DNA of 64,000 nucleotides, taken from Lewinellaceae bacterium (lineage in GTDB: Bacteria; Bacteroidota; Bacteroidia; Chitinophagales; Saprospiraceae). The translations under genes and the position numbers were made by a program. Numbering within the stretch: the stretch's first letter is position 1; each line of letters begins with the position of its first letter. The stretch is taken from NCBI GenBank assembly GCA_020636355.1, contig JACJYB010000003.1, forward strand, positions 1 through 64,000, in the 5' to 3' direction. Below, one piece after another: positions 26,268 through 35,184 of the stretch. The notes beneath the pieces were generated by a model. It did not search any database. It was not told the DNA's origin and saw only the letters and a program-made list of their open reading frames with translations.

Positions 26268-27410
26268 TTAAGCGGTGAGTTCCTCTACCGGTAACCAGCA
26301 GCCTTTTTCCCAACTTTCCAGGCCTTTTTCGGCCAGTTGGACTCCTTTAGCACCCTCCAGCAAGTCCCAGGGGAATGGTTCGTCAAGGACTACATGCCTA
26401 AGAAATAGTTCCCATTGAGCTTTAAATGCGTTTTCATAAGTGGTCTGTGGGTCAACCAGTTCCCAATCTTCATAAAAGTCAATAGGCTGGGGGATATCCG
26501 GATTCCAGACCGGCTTAGGGGTGTGCCCATAATCCTGGACGAAGCAGTCTCTTAATCCCGCCACGGCTGATCCCTTGGTTCCATCAACCTGCAGGGTCAA
26601 TAGATCGTCCCGCCGAACGCGGACCGTCCAACTTGAATTGAAATGCGCTACAATGCCTCCATCCAGGTGAAAAGTGGCATACGCAGCATCATCCGCAGTA
26701 CACCGATATGCTTTCCCTTGTTCATCAATTCGCTCCGGGATATGGGTTGCACCCAGGCAGGAAACCGATTTCACCTGCCCAAAGACATTATCCAGCACGT
26801 ACCGCCAATGGCAAAGCATGTCCATGATGATACCTCCGCCATCTTCTTTGCGGTAATTCCAGGAGGGCCGTTGTGCTTTGATGGTATGGCCCTCAAATAC
26901 CCAATATCCGAATTCACCGCGCACACTTAATATACGCCCGAAAAAGCCAGAATCGATCAGCTTCTTCAGTTTCACAATTCCGGGCAACCATAATTTGTCC
27001 TGAACTACCCCGTGCTTGATGCCGGCATTTTGTGCCAGATTGTATAAATCCAGCGCCTCCTGCGAATTGAGTCCGGTCGGTTTTTCACAGTAAATATTCA
27101 TTCCTGCTTCTATGGCCAGCTTAACGCTTTTGTGACGCAAACCGGTAACCTGGGCATCAAAATAAATCGTGTGCCGGCTATCTTTCAGCGCTTCTTCCAG
27201 GTTGGTTGTATACCGGTCAACTCCGGCTTCGAGGCTCAGCTTTTTAAGTTTTGCTTCATTCCGGCCTACCAGGGTTGGTACCGGCATGATGACCTCATGA
27301 TCGCTTATTGGGATTCCGCCTTGTTGCCTGATGGCGGCGATAGATCTTAGTAGATGCTGATTCGTCCCCATACGGCCGGTGACGCCATTCATAATAATAC
27401 CTACATCCAT
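26268..27410 (-). CDS. Gfo/Idh/MocA-family oxidoreductase
   Basis: 380 residues, cytoplasmic (no leader). The Rossmann N-terminus is DVGIIMNGVTGRMG, with EAGMNIYCEKPTGLNSQEAL as the family EKP motif. The C-terminal domain contains GGGIIMDMLCHWRYVLDN. Likely an NAD(P)-dependent sugar or inositol-type dehydrogenase acting in series with the neighbouring TIM-barrel isomerase and SDR. Gaps of 64 and 76 bases to the neighbours are short enough for one transcript. Confidence 0.9.
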   Translation of the reverse strand: MDVGIIMNGVTGRMGTNQHLLRSIAAIRQQGGIPISDHEVIMPVPTLVGRNEAKLKKLSLEAGVDRYTTNLEEALKDSRHTIYFDAQVTGLRHKSVKLAIEAGMNIYCEKPTGLNSQEALDLYNLAQNAGIKHGVVQDKLWLPGIVKLKKLIDSGFFGRILSVRGEFGYWVFEGHTIKAQRPSWNYRKEDGGGIIMDMLCHWRYVLDNVFGQVKSVSCLGATHIPERIDEQGKAYRCTADDAAYATFHLDGGIVAHFNSSWTVRVRRDDLLTLQVDGTKGSAVAGLRDCFVQDYGHTPKPVWNPDIPQPIDFYEDWELVDPQTTYENAFKAQWELFLRHVVLDEPFPWDLLEGAKGVQLAEKGLESWEKGCWLPVEELTA

Positions 27411-27486
27411 GGTTGTTACTTAATTGGATTAGAACGGAAGTTTTAGTCGGAACAGGCTGATTTGTATCGATCCAAGATAAGAATTA

Positions 27487-28314
27487 TCAGGAATGGTGCT
27501 GAAAGGCATGGACCACATCTCGTAAAAATTCCATTTGATCTCGTTGCCAGTGGGTATTTGAAAAGATCTCCACCTCATGAAAGCCAAAGAATCCGGCTCT
27601 TTCTACCCAACTGCGGATTTTTTTGAGCGGTATACACCCTTCTCCCATCAGCCCCCTGTCATTGAGCATATCAGCGGTGGGAACCTTCCAATCGCAAATA
27701 TGATAGGAAAACAGATGGCCGTCACGTCCGCAACGCATTATTTCAGCTTCCAGATCGGGGTCCCACCAGAGATGATAAACATCCACAACCACACCACAAT
27801 ACGGATGATCCAATTGGTCAGCCATATCGTTAGCTGTCTTCAGGTTATTGATTGCTGACCGGGTATCCGCATACATGGGATGCAAAGGTTCGATGCCAAG
27901 TTTTACCCCGAGAGATTCTGCATATGGGAGTATATTTTCCAGCCCTTCCCGGATCTGGTCCCGTGAAATGGACAATGATTGGGCAGGGTCCGAACCACAA
28001 ACCAATACCAGCAAGGGGGCCCCGATAGTCGCCGCTTCCTCCAGCATCAGTTTATTGTGGTCAATGGCCTTTTGCCGCTGACCTGCCGAAGTATGCGGAA
28101 AAAAACCACCTCGTACATAAGACACCACCGAAAGCTGACTTGCTTCCAACGTTTTAGCTGCCTGTTTAAGACCGGATTGCAACACCGCATCTTGCCAAAC
28201 CGATATGCCTTGAATGCCTTCAGCCTGGTACGCATCCACAGCCCTATCCAGTGGCCATGGCTTGGTCGTTATGGTATGGACACACAACTGGTTTAGCCCG
28301 GGCGGTTGATTCAT
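27487..28314 (-). CDS. Sugar phosphate isomerase/epimerase-like TIM-barrel protein
   Basis: 275 residues from ATG at 28314, which overlaps the GH88 stop by 4 bases (ATGA); the open frame further upstream is inside GH88. The xylose-isomerase-like (AP endonuclease 2) fold shows metal-site stretches GIEPLHPMYADTRSAI, VVVDVYHLWWDPD, FSYHICDWK and FHEVEIFS. These supply the Glu, Asp, His and Glu ligands expected for a divalent-metal epimerase or isomerase. The substrate is unknown, probably a uronate-derived ketose. Confidence 0.87.
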   Translation of the reverse strand: MNQPPGLNQLCVHTITTKPWPLDRAVDAYQAEGIQGISVWQDAVLQSGLKQAAKTLEASQLSVVSYVRGGFFPHTSAGQRQKAIDHNKLMLEEAATIGAPLLVLVCGSDPAQSLSISRDQIREGLENILPYAESLGVKLGIEPLHPMYADTRSAINNLKTANDMADQLDHPYCGVVVDVYHLWWDPDLEAEIMRCGRDGHLFSYHICDWKVPTADMLNDRGLMGEGCIPLKKIRSWVERAGFFGFHEVEIFSNTHWQRDQMEFLRDVVHAFQHHS

Positions 28315-29702
28315 TCGTTTGGATTGGTCAAGGCATGGAAAAATGAATGATAAGGCCCTTGCTGGGCTATCCGCTGCACATACAGGACCAATTCCCTGAA
28401 ATGGTAATCGCCCCACATACTGGACTCACCATAGGGGATCGCAGATCCTGCTGGCTGATAATCCCATCCATTTGGCCGGTGATAGATGGAATGCAACAAT
28501 AGACCCTGATGTTCCGAATGGGTGCTCAGGTAAGGTTCCTCGAGCAGTCGTTTCAAAATGGTCAGTCCTCCTTGCCAATACCGGGTAGAAGCGGATTCGT
28601 CCCGGTTTCGCAGATGATGTCCCAGGCGTAACAGTCCCTGCGCTCCAATTGCGGCTGCAGAACTGTCTACCGGCTCATAGCCATTAAAGGGATCGGCAGG
28701 ACGGTTCAGGTAATCCCCTAATTGGACCAGCCCGGGTGCTCCGGTATCCCAATACGGTATACCATCACTGGGCGTATGTTCCAGATAAAAGTCACAAACT
28801 GCACGAGCCGCTTTTTCACAAGTTGACTCTATGGCCTCCATCTCCTTTGCCCGGCCATCGGTCACGACCGATACCTCGCTGAAAAACTCCAGTTGTTCGG
28901 CAAATCCAAGCATCGCCCAGGCCAGGCCTCGCGTCCAGGTGGTAAAACCGCTGTAACCTTGCTGGGAGTTTGGACAGCGATAGTTGCCGTCGTTAACATT
29001 AAAGACAGACTCATGAGCAACCCTTCCGCGTACATCATACATGTCCCTTCCCTCTCCATAAAAGACTGCATACTTTGCGGTGGCTTGAACATGTTGTACC
29101 GCTCGTTCCAGCAGATCGATCCGGATATCATTTTCATCCCAGATGGCATGACCAAACAAATGACTTACCTCCAGGATACGGACCGTGCGAATGGTGTCGA
29201 CAAATAGTGAATGCGGACCATTGAATGAATAAATGTACCCTCCTCCCGGGATGGTTGTCCAGCGATGCGCCTGGATTGCTCCGGATAATTTTATGGCAAG
29301 TTCGTAGAAATGTCTCTCCCAGAGATTCATGGGTAGGCGGCTTTCTCGCATCAGCCTCAGAAGATTTCCATAGGTAGACAGGTTGTTAAATCCATGATCA
29401 TGCACCCCAAAATGACCAACATGACTGGCCATCTTATCCACCGTTTCTTTTCTGCCAAGTTCAAGGAAATATGCATCTCCGGTGGCATCGTACTGCAAAA
29501 TGGCCGAGCCAAATTCAAAGCCCTGAGTCCATTCTGTCCATCCACGGGTCGTGTATTTACCTGCTGCGGTAAATACGGGTGAGCCTTTGCGACGATCGTA
29601 ATGCTTCAGGATCGATTGAATTTTAGCGGCGGACAATTCCCAGAATCGATCTATTGCAGGAATAAAATAGTCAGGAGTAAGAGATTGATCAATCGTTATC
29701 AT
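28311..29702 (-). CDS. GH88-family unsaturated glucuronyl hydrolase
   Basis: 463 residues, (alpha/alpha)6 barrel. The GH88 catalytic aspartates are Asp102 in HFGVHDHGFNN and Asp169 in GPHSLFVDTIRTVRIL. Other family blocks are QGYSGFTTWTRGLAWAMLGF and AIPYGESSMWGDYHFRE. The enzyme hydrates the 4,5-double bond of unsaturated uronic acids released by polysaccharide lyases, so this operon handles lyase products of an acidic glycan. No lyase gene is in the window. No signal peptide is visible, implying cytoplasmic action after import by the downstream symporter. Confidence 0.88.
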   Translation of the reverse strand: MITIDQSLTPDYFIPAIDRFWELSAAKIQSILKHYDRRKGSPVFTAAGKYTTRGWTEWTQGFEFGSAILQYDATGDAYFLELGRKETVDKMASHVGHFGVHDHGFNNLSTYGNLLRLMRESRLPMNLWERHFYELAIKLSGAIQAHRWTTIPGGGYIYSFNGPHSLFVDTIRTVRILEVSHLFGHAIWDENDIRIDLLERAVQHVQATAKYAVFYGEGRDMYDVRGRVAHESVFNVNDGNYRCPNSQQGYSGFTTWTRGLAWAMLGFAEQLEFFSEVSVVTDGRAKEMEAIESTCEKAARAVCDFYLEHTPSDGIPYWDTGAPGLVQLGDYLNRPADPFNGYEPVDSSAAAIGAQGLLRLGHHLRNRDESASTRYWQGGLTILKRLLEEPYLSTHSEHQGLLLHSIYHRPNGWDYQPAGSAIPYGESSMWGDYHFRELVLYVQRIAQQGPYHSFFHALTNPNE

Positions 29703-29789
29703 TCGCTAAATAAAAGATGTTACGGTTTGCGAATGAAGATAAGATAAAAATGCAGGTCAGCTATCTCTCGCAACTTGTAAAACCAAAAG

Positions 29790-30152
29790 CTACTCCTCTT
29801 CGGAAGTTTGGTAGGATTCAATGATGGACAAGACGGTTGGCATAAGGGCTGCAATTACTTTACCCGCGACACGGATACCCTCGACCAGCGGCTTTGGCGA
29901 ATGATTCGTTTCCCCCTGGGAGGTTTCAAAGGATGCGGCCTGTTCCTTATCTTTTTCCGGAGTAGTAAATTTTTTTACACCCCAAGCGACCAAACCACTT
30001 ACCCCAAGAGGTAATAAATAATGCAGAAAAGCTTGTTTGCCGGCCTGAGCCAAATTATTCTGGATCAGCAGGCGGGTCTGAACTGATTCCAGTTTTAAGG
30101 CTTTTTTAGCTTCAGACAAATCTTTTAATGTCCGGATTCGCTCAGGTTTCAT
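29790..30152 (-). CDS. Hypothetical membrane-associated protein
   Basis: 120 residues with a charged helical N-terminus (about 1-30), a hydrophobic stretch (FLHYLLPLGVSGLVAWGVKK), a polar linker and a second weakly hydrophobic part (VAGKVIAALMPTVLSII). I do not recognise a named family. Its ATG overlaps the stop of the holin-superfamily gene (ATGA), so the two are co-translated and probably work together at the membrane. Confidence 0.75.
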   Translation of the reverse strand: MKPERIRTLKDLSEAKKALKLESVQTRLLIQNNLAQAGKQAFLHYLLPLGVSGLVAWGVKKFTTPEKDKEQAASFETSQGETNHSPKPLVEGIRVAGKVIAALMPTVLSIIESYQTSEEE

Positions 30153-30532
30153 TGTTCATTTTTTTGTCTTTCCTCTTCGGACTCAAAAAAAGCATCCAAC
30201 ACGATTCGCAGAACGAGATTCGTTATCCATTTTACCCGGTTGATATAGATGATTACGGCTAAGACCAGATAAATTCCTCCGACCAGAAAGTAAGCCTTTG
30301 CTTGCGAATCAAGGATGTTGGAAAGCCAGGCAACAATACCAAATGAAAAAATCAAAACGATAATTCCGAATAAAGAAGCGATAATCGCCAAAGTGACCAG
30401 CGGACCAGTAATTTTGGCAATCCTTTCTGCTACTTCAAGCCGAATATATTCACCTTGTTGCTTTAAGTACTGCCGGGCATATTCCACCGCTTCCCCAGCT
30501 GATTCCATTACTTTTTCATCCTTATTTTCCAT
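30149..30532 (-). CDS. Phage holin-superfamily (PF07332-like) membrane protein
   Basis: 127 residues from ATG at 30532; the frame upstream runs through a strong inverted repeat and was rejected. A helical N-terminus (ESAGEAVEYARQYLKQQG) is followed by two membrane segments (about 45-70 and 80-100). This arrangement is common in Bacteroidota next to YtxH genes and is thought to be an envelope-stress or peptidoglycan-adjacent protein, not a lysis holin (family knowledge plus inference). Confidence 0.78.
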   Translation of the reverse strand: MENKDEKVMESAGEAVEYARQYLKQQGEYIRLEVAERIAKITGPLVTLAIIASLFGIIVLIFSFGIVAWLSNILDSQAKAYFLVGGIYLVLAVIIYINRVKWITNLVLRIVLDAFFESEEERQKNEQ

Positions 30533-30557
30533 GCTGGTTCCATTTTCCGGGCAGACG

Positions 30558-30590
30558 AGTGGTGACCCGATGATCAATCGAGTCACCACT
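30558..30590. repeat. 33-base near-perfect inverted repeat
   Basis: The left arm AGTGGTGACCCGAT (30558-30571) and right arm ATCGAGTCACCACT (30577-30590) are complementary over 14 positions with one mismatch and a 5-base GATCA spacer. It lies 25 bases before the holin-superfamily start and 69 bases after the YtxH stop. No T-run follows it on the minus strand. It may be a terminator/processing hairpin or an operator for the two-gene unit downstream. Confidence 0.75.
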
Positions 30591-30659
30591 TCCTGCTAGT
30601 TTTTGCACTGATAATCTACTCAGGATGTCTCAAAACCGGTTTATTGATTTATCCTGCAT

Positions 30660-31007
30660 TCAGGCTTTCGCCTTGACATTATTCGGTGTTACAACATCTT
30701 CTTTGTGTTGGGCTTTTTTAACGCCTGCTTCAAAGCTTTCCCTAGCATGAGCCAGCATGTCATGCGTACGGTCGGATGCTGTATTCAGATAAGTTTTTGC
30801 CTTATCGGCAACATCGGTAATAGCGGTTTTTGCTTCTTCAGCCAATTCGTGCATTTTTTCATTGGCTTCATCGGCTCTGCGCTTGATCTCCTTGACGGCC
30901 TGTTTGCGCGTCTTTCGACCATTGTCCGAGTTCAGATAATAACCGGCAATCCCTCCGGCCAATGCTCCAAACCCAACAGCTAATAAAATTTTTGAACTAT
31001 CTTTCAT
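30660..31007 (-). CDS. YtxH domain-containing protein
   Basis: 115 residues. The N-terminal membrane segment with glycine zipper (ILLAVGFGALAGGIAGYYL) is followed by NSDNGRKTRKQ, typical of YtxH. A long amphipathic helix with repeated A-x-x-A-K patterns follows (EANEKMHELAEEAKTAITDV). YtxH proteins are general-stress membrane proteins of unknown mechanism. It is first of three small envelope genes and is divergent from SulP across a 502-base spacer. Confidence 0.85.
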   Translation of the reverse strand: MKDSSKILLAVGFGALAGGIAGYYLNSDNGRKTRKQAVKEIKRRADEANEKMHELAEEAKTAITDVADKAKTYLNTASDRTHDMLAHARESFEAGVKKAQHKEDVVTPNNVKAKA

Positions 31008-31509
31008 GGCTCCAGAGTTTTGGTGACTTAATTAATTTTTCGGTCCTTTTCTTGCGCTCTTTTGATTGAGCATTCATCCCTTTCTACCACGAGAGATACA
31101 TTTGCAAAATTGGAATTGCAATGATCTAAGTCGTGTAAGAAAGAGACAGGAATCAGTAAAATTGAAGTATAAATGTTTCAATAAAGGACACACTATTCTA
31201 ACAGGGTCACTCAAAAAATGTTGTACTATTTTCTATCAAATTGTGTTTATTGCCATAAATACATAAGGCAAATGCCCTGCCTAATAGTCTGTATATCTAT
31301 TACTTATAATAAGAGATTCTGTCCATTTAACGGTTGCCAGCGGAATAAAAGTCGTTTAGCCAGGAACCCGGAAATAAGTCCAAAATAGAATCATTGCCCT
31401 AGCAATGTCCCATTACATTAACAAAAGTTTAACTACTTAGTAAAGTATTAATGCTAATTACATTAATAGTAAAACTATTATTTTTAGATTTTTAAAATCC
31501 AAAGCATTC
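31008..31509. other. AT-rich divergent intergenic region
   Basis: 502 bases between YtxH (leftward) and SulP (rightward). It is clearly more AT-rich than the flanking genes and holds two small inverted repeats close to the SulP start (listed separately). A 66-codon open frame (31066-31266) shows no protein-like pattern and is not called. I see no tRNA or clear riboswitch fold. Confidence 0.6.
31434..31480 (+). promoter_or_regulatory. Two adjacent inverted repeats upstream of SulP
   Basis: TACTT-AGTA-AAGTA (31434-31447) and the perfect TAATAGT-AAA-ACTATTA (31464-31480) lie 63-76 and 30-46 bases before the SulP ATG. Their placement fits operator sites for a dimeric regulator or a structured leader. 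The bound factor is unknown. Confidence 0.35.
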
Positions 31510-33138
31510 ATGAATCATCCGAAACCGTTTACACTTAAGAATAGTTTGCCTCAGGACTTGCCCGCAAGCATTGTCGTTTTTCTGGTTGCTTTACCGCTGT
31601 GCCTGGGCATAGCATTAGCATCAGGAGCACCGCTTTTCTCCGGTATCATCGCCGGGATCATTGGTGGAATTATCGTAGGTGCCTGGAGTGGGTCTCCGCT
31701 TGGCGTCAGCGGGCCGGCAGCCGGACTTGCCGTTATCGTCTTTACGGCGATCCAGGACCTGGGGTCTTACCAGGTATTTCTCGTTGCTGTTGTTTTGGCA
31801 GGCATCTTCCAATTCCTGCTCGGTGTACTGCGGGCAGGAATCATCGGTTATTATTTTCCCACTTCAGTGATCAAAGGCATGCTCGCAGGGATTGGGTTGA
31901 TCATTATCCTGAAACAAATACCTCATGCTACCGGTTATGACGCCGATTACGAGGGGAATATAGCTTTTGCAAACCCGGATGGATACAACACTTTCTCCGA
32001 GTTACAACACATGCTCGGTTTCATCAGCCCCGGAGCCATTGCCATAACCCTCATCTCCCTGTTCATTCTGATCCTTTGGGAACAGCCATTCATTAAAAAG
32101 ATGCGCATGACCAAATGGATCCAGGGGCCATTGGTAGCGGTTGTAGCTGGGATTCTGTTAAATCAGTTCTTCCAGGGTACGGAATTATTCAGTTTAAGGT
32201 CCGATCAAATCGTAAGCATACCGGTAGCGGAAAGCTTTAATGGGTTTATCAATCTCTTTACGGTGCCTGATTTCCGCGCTTTGGCAAATCCACAGATTTA
32301 CATCATTGCCATCACACTGGCCGTCGTTGCTTCGCTTGAAACGTTACTTTGTGTGGAAGCTACGGACAAATTAGATCCCTATAAACGAATTACCCCAACC
32401 AATCGTGAACTGAGAGCCCAGGGCTTCGGCAATGTCATTTCAGGTCTGATCGGTGGACTTCCAATCACCCAGGTTATTGTGCGCAGTTCTGCAAATATTC
32501 AATCCGGTGCTCTGACCAAAGGATCTGCCATTTACCATGGTATTTTGCTTTTCGTATGTGCCGTATCCATTCCTTCCATTCTCAATATGATCCCGCTAGC
32601 CAGTCTGGCAGCCATTCTTTTTGTAGTCGGCTACAAACTATCCAAGCCGGTCTTGTATCGTCAGATGTGGAAAGAAGGTTATGCACAGTTTATTCCTTTT
32701 ATGGTGACCATTATCGGTATTCTTGTAACCGATCTTTTAGTCGGAATTGCCCTGGGTATGGGCGTAGCTGTCTTTTACATCCTCTATAAAAATTATAAAA
32801 TCCCCTATTTCGTCAGACACTCGGATGGTAGCCCGATCCACATCGAATTAGCGGAAGACGTAACTTTTCTCAATAAGGCCACCATTCTGCAAACCTTGAA
32901 TCACCTGCCGAACGACAGCAAAGTAATTATTGATGCACACCGGTCCGTACACATTGATCACGATGTCCGGGAGCTTATTGAAGATTTTAGAACCAATGCG
33001 CAATACCGCAATATTACCCTGGAGGTAATCGGTTTGGAGGTACAAAAACCACTTCCAAATCCAAAGGCGGACTTTATCGAAAGGATTGCGCCCAACACCA
33101 GGACCACTAAAGAATCGATGGCTGGCCCTGTTAATTAA
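31510..33138 (+). CDS. SulP-family inorganic anion transporter
   Basis: 542 residues. The transport domain has LPASIVVFLVALPLCLGIAL at about 17-36, AGIIGGIIVGAWSGSPLGVSG, and VASLETLLCVEATDKLDPYK. The C-terminal end carries a STAS-like region (FLNKATILQTLNHLPNDSKV, then VIIDAHRSVHIDHDVREL). SulP proteins move sulfate or bicarbonate, and this short-STAS type is often a sodium-bicarbonate symporter relative (BicA-like). Sulfate handling is attractive because sulfatases are nearby, but the sequence alone does not decide. It is monocistronic and ends before a strong terminator. Confidence 0.92.
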   Translation: MNHPKPFTLKNSLPQDLPASIVVFLVALPLCLGIALASGAPLFSGIIAGIIGGIIVGAWSGSPLGVSGPAAGLAVIVFTAIQDLGSYQVFLVAVVLAGIFQFLLGVLRAGIIGYYFPTSVIKGMLAGIGLIIILKQIPHATGYDADYEGNIAFANPDGYNTFSELQHMLGFISPGAIAITLISLFILILWEQPFIKKMRMTKWIQGPLVAVVAGILLNQFFQGTELFSLRSDQIVSIPVAESFNGFINLFTVPDFRALANPQIYIIAITLAVVASLETLLCVEATDKLDPYKRITPTNRELRAQGFGNVISGLIGGLPITQVIVRSSANIQSGALTKGSAIYHGILLFVCAVSIPSILNMIPLASLAAILFVVGYKLSKPVLYRQMWKEGYAQFIPFMVTIIGILVTDLLVGIALGMGVAVFYILYKNYKIPYFVRHSDGSPIHIELAEDVTFLNKATILQTLNHLPNDSKVIIDAHRSVHIDHDVRELIEDFRTNAQYRNITLEVIGLEVQKPLPNPKADFIERIAPNTRTTKESMAGPVN

Positions 33139-33187
33139 CACCTGAAAGAATATTCGGAACACACTCGATATTTTCGCAATAATCCAC

Positions 33188-33214
33188 AAGAGCCGGTCAA
33201 TTCAACCGGCTCTT
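33188..33214 (+). terminator. Intrinsic terminator after SulP
   Basis: A 10-bp perfect stem AAGAGCCGGT / ACCGGCTCTT with 7-base loop starts 50 bases after the SulP stop and is followed by TGTCGTTT, a partly T-rich tail. It separates SulP from the SGNH-like gene. Confidence 0.75.
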
Positions 33215-33283
33215 TGTCGTTTGGATAAATTCCCACTACACAAAAAACCATACAATTGTGGGCAAGCTTTCGTTATTGCTCTG

Positions 33284-34048
33284 ATGAAAAGCTTTTTATC
33301 GATGTGGTTAAAATGCCGACCATTTTTTGCAACGTTGCTGCTACTGTTTACCTGGGCTTGTCAGGAAGAAACTACTGTTGAAATGACGCCGGAGGAAGAT
33401 GGTGAATTGCATTCCATTCTCTTCATTGGGAACAGCCATACGGATTATAATGGAGGGGTTGACCAGCAACTAGAACAATTGATCAGCGGAGCGGACAGTC
33501 TGACTGTAGGAGACATCCAAAGAGAGGCGCCGGGTGGATACACTTTAATGGACCACTATCGCAGTCCGGCTACCCAAAATCTGCTGGGTAGTAAAAAATG
33601 GGATTTGGTCGTTTTACAGGAGAACACTTACGAAGCATATACCCATCCTCAGGAATTGGCAGGAAGCGTTGAAAAATTTTTCTTCGAACTATTCCAGAAA
33701 GGGACCATGCTCTCATTTTTTATGACCTGGCCCTATCGGGACTCCTTGCAAATGTACCCGGTATTAAAAGAAGCTTATCAGCATCCTTCCGTCACCTATT
33801 ACGGTCAGACCATCCCAATTGGTATCGCTTGGTACGAAGCAAGAACCAATCAAAAGCCCTACGATCTTTACAATGAGGATGGCATCCATCCCAGTCCAGC
33901 CGGCACTTTTTTTACCGCCTGCTTATTCTATGCTTTCCTCTTTGAAAGAAACCCGGCACGGTCCAGGTATATGGGCCAGGAGATAAATCCTGATCTGGCA
34001 AACCAACTTAAGTCAGATGCATGGGTCTTTTATCTGGGTCATCATTAA
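33284..34048 (+). CDS. SGNH-hydrolase-like lipoprotein
   Basis: 254 residues from ATG at 33284; a TTG at 33221 in the same frame would give a poorer leader, and ATG at 33302 is also possible. The lipobox is T-W-A-C. After it, ILFIGNSHTDYNGGVDQQLE matches block I of SGNH/GDSL hydrolases (GNSHT with catalytic serine). WDLVVLQENTYEAY resembles block III, and EDGIHPSPAGTFFTACLFY is block V with the Asp-x-x-His pair. The family includes acetyl-esterases and lipases on glycans. It is convergent with the downstream barrel gene, 4 bases apart. Confidence 0.8.
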   Translation: MKSFLSMWLKCRPFFATLLLLFTWACQEETTVEMTPEEDGELHSILFIGNSHTDYNGGVDQQLEQLISGADSLTVGDIQREAPGGYTLMDHYRSPATQNLLGSKKWDLVVLQENTYEAYTHPQELAGSVEKFFFELFQKGTMLSFFMTWPYRDSLQMYPVLKEAYQHPSVTYYGQTIPIGIAWYEARTNQKPYDLYNEDGIHPSPAGTFFTACLFYAFLFERNPARSRYMGQEINPDLANQLKSDAWVFYLGHH

Positions 34049-34052
34049 TCCG

Positions 34053-34739
34053 TCAAAATCGAACACCAATGCCCAAACGGATCAATACCCTACGTGGAAG
34101 GATCAGCGTGGTACTGCCGGATTCTTTTATCGGAGCTGAAGGCACAATGGAGGATTCGTACTTTATGGTGTTATTCGTCCAGTTGATCAGGGTAACCGGG
34201 ATATTCACATCGATAAATAATGCATCGGTCAGATCCATCTGGAACCTGGGAACAACGTCAAATGCAACGGAAAATTCCGTGGTGCGGGTTTGGTAGAAAT
34301 AGGTGGATTCCGGAATCTGGCTTTTTGAGCTCAATGCCGGATTGACGGCGGCACCGGCAAATAGTCTGAATCCATTGGATGATACGAGCGGATATGCATA
34401 TTCCGCGCGGAGGCCAAAAGATGCCTGAGATGTTGAGCCACTCACCAGATGGGAAGCTCCCGGGATCAATGCAATGTTGTCGGTATTTTGAAATCGCAGG
34501 CTAGTAATGGCAAATTCCAGAAAGCTACCATTATCAGATCCAAGAAAGAATGCCGGAATAAATCCACCGATATTCGCCGATTTGAGGGTGCCATTGCGGA
34601 TCGTGTCCTCCTGGTTAAAGCGGCTGATGGTTCTTTCCTGATTTTCAAACCGGAGTGAGGTATAAAATTTCAAGCCTTTCTGGGCTTTTAGTCCCATCAC
34701 CGATAGCACGAAGAGAAGGAGTACAAATGCTGATCTCAT
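34053..34739 (-). CDS. Predicted outer-membrane beta-barrel protein
   Basis: 228 residues from ATG at 34739 (overlaps the upstream stop, ATGA); an ATG at 34751 would lengthen it by 4. The signal peptide ends around LKAQ. Alternating hydrophobic/polar strands and aromatic residues at strand ends (GFRLFAGAAVNPAL, FSVAFDVVPRFQMDL) and a C-terminal RVLIRLGIGVRF strand ending in Phe indicate a small barrel. No named family is recognised. It is last in a run with a small lipoprotein and an LpoB/FlgO-like protein. Confidence 0.7.
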   Translation of the reverse strand: MRSAFVLLLFVLSVMGLKAQKGLKFYTSLRFENQERTISRFNQEDTIRNGTLKSANIGGFIPAFFLGSDNGSFLEFAITSLRFQNTDNIALIPGASHLVSGSTSQASFGLRAEYAYPLVSSNGFRLFAGAAVNPALSSKSQIPESTYFYQTRTTEFSVAFDVVPRFQMDLTDALFIDVNIPVTLINWTNNTIKYESSIVPSAPIKESGSTTLILPRRVLIRLGIGVRF

Positions 34740-35182
34740 TGGCAGGAACATTTATCGGGAGTCAATAAAGTCAGGGTTTCCCCGGTTGTCGTATTTTCCA
34801 GGTACATTTTTTTAGATCCGTCGGACTGGAATTCAACGGAACCGACATAATATTCTTCAAATCGGGTCTCAAGCCGTTTGTGCACGGCGAATTCTATATT
34901 CAAACCGTCGAAAGTTCCCACGATAAAGTTATCACCTTCTGCCGGAGGGGTCACCCGCTTGAAATGTTTACCGTTCCGGATCCAGTATTCGATACCTCCC
35001 AGAGTACCCCGTTCCTGCGTGTCGCTAGCCTCCTGACCGGGACGAAATTCGTACACGTGGCAGTTTTGGGCTGCATCACACCAATTGGCGCTTAGTAATG
35101 GAAGGATGATCAATACCGTCTCAACACCACATGAGAGACCTGTCATTACGGTAAAAAGCAGAGCGTAAAGAAGATACTTCAT
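34736..35182 (-). CDS. Hypothetical lipoprotein-like exported protein
   Basis: 148 residues. The leader (MKYLLYALLFTVMTGLSCG) ends in a lipobox-like L-S-C (Cys18). The mature part has WCDAAQNCHVYEF and a C-terminal DKCSC, so four cysteines could form disulfides. It contains GTLGGIEYWIRNGKHFKRV and EYYVGSVEFQSDG. I do not know the family. It is 2 bases after the LpoB/FlgO-like gene and overlaps the barrel gene. Confidence 0.72.
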   Translation of the reverse strand: MKYLLYALLFTVMTGLSCGVETVLIILPLLSANWCDAAQNCHVYEFRPGQEASDTQERGTLGGIEYWIRNGKHFKRVTPPAEGDNFIVGTFDGLNIEFAVHKRLETRFEEYYVGSVEFQSDGSKKMYLENTTTGETLTLLTPDKCSCQ

Positions 35183-35184
35183 AA

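Noticed and set aside
30149..30589. Prophage remnant suggested by the holin-type protein
   Set aside because: No other phage genes are present, and such proteins beside YtxH are common chromosomal stress genes.
31066..31266. 66-codon frame in the YtxH-SulP spacer
   Set aside because: AT-rich, rare-residue mix and no start-site support; considered non-coding.
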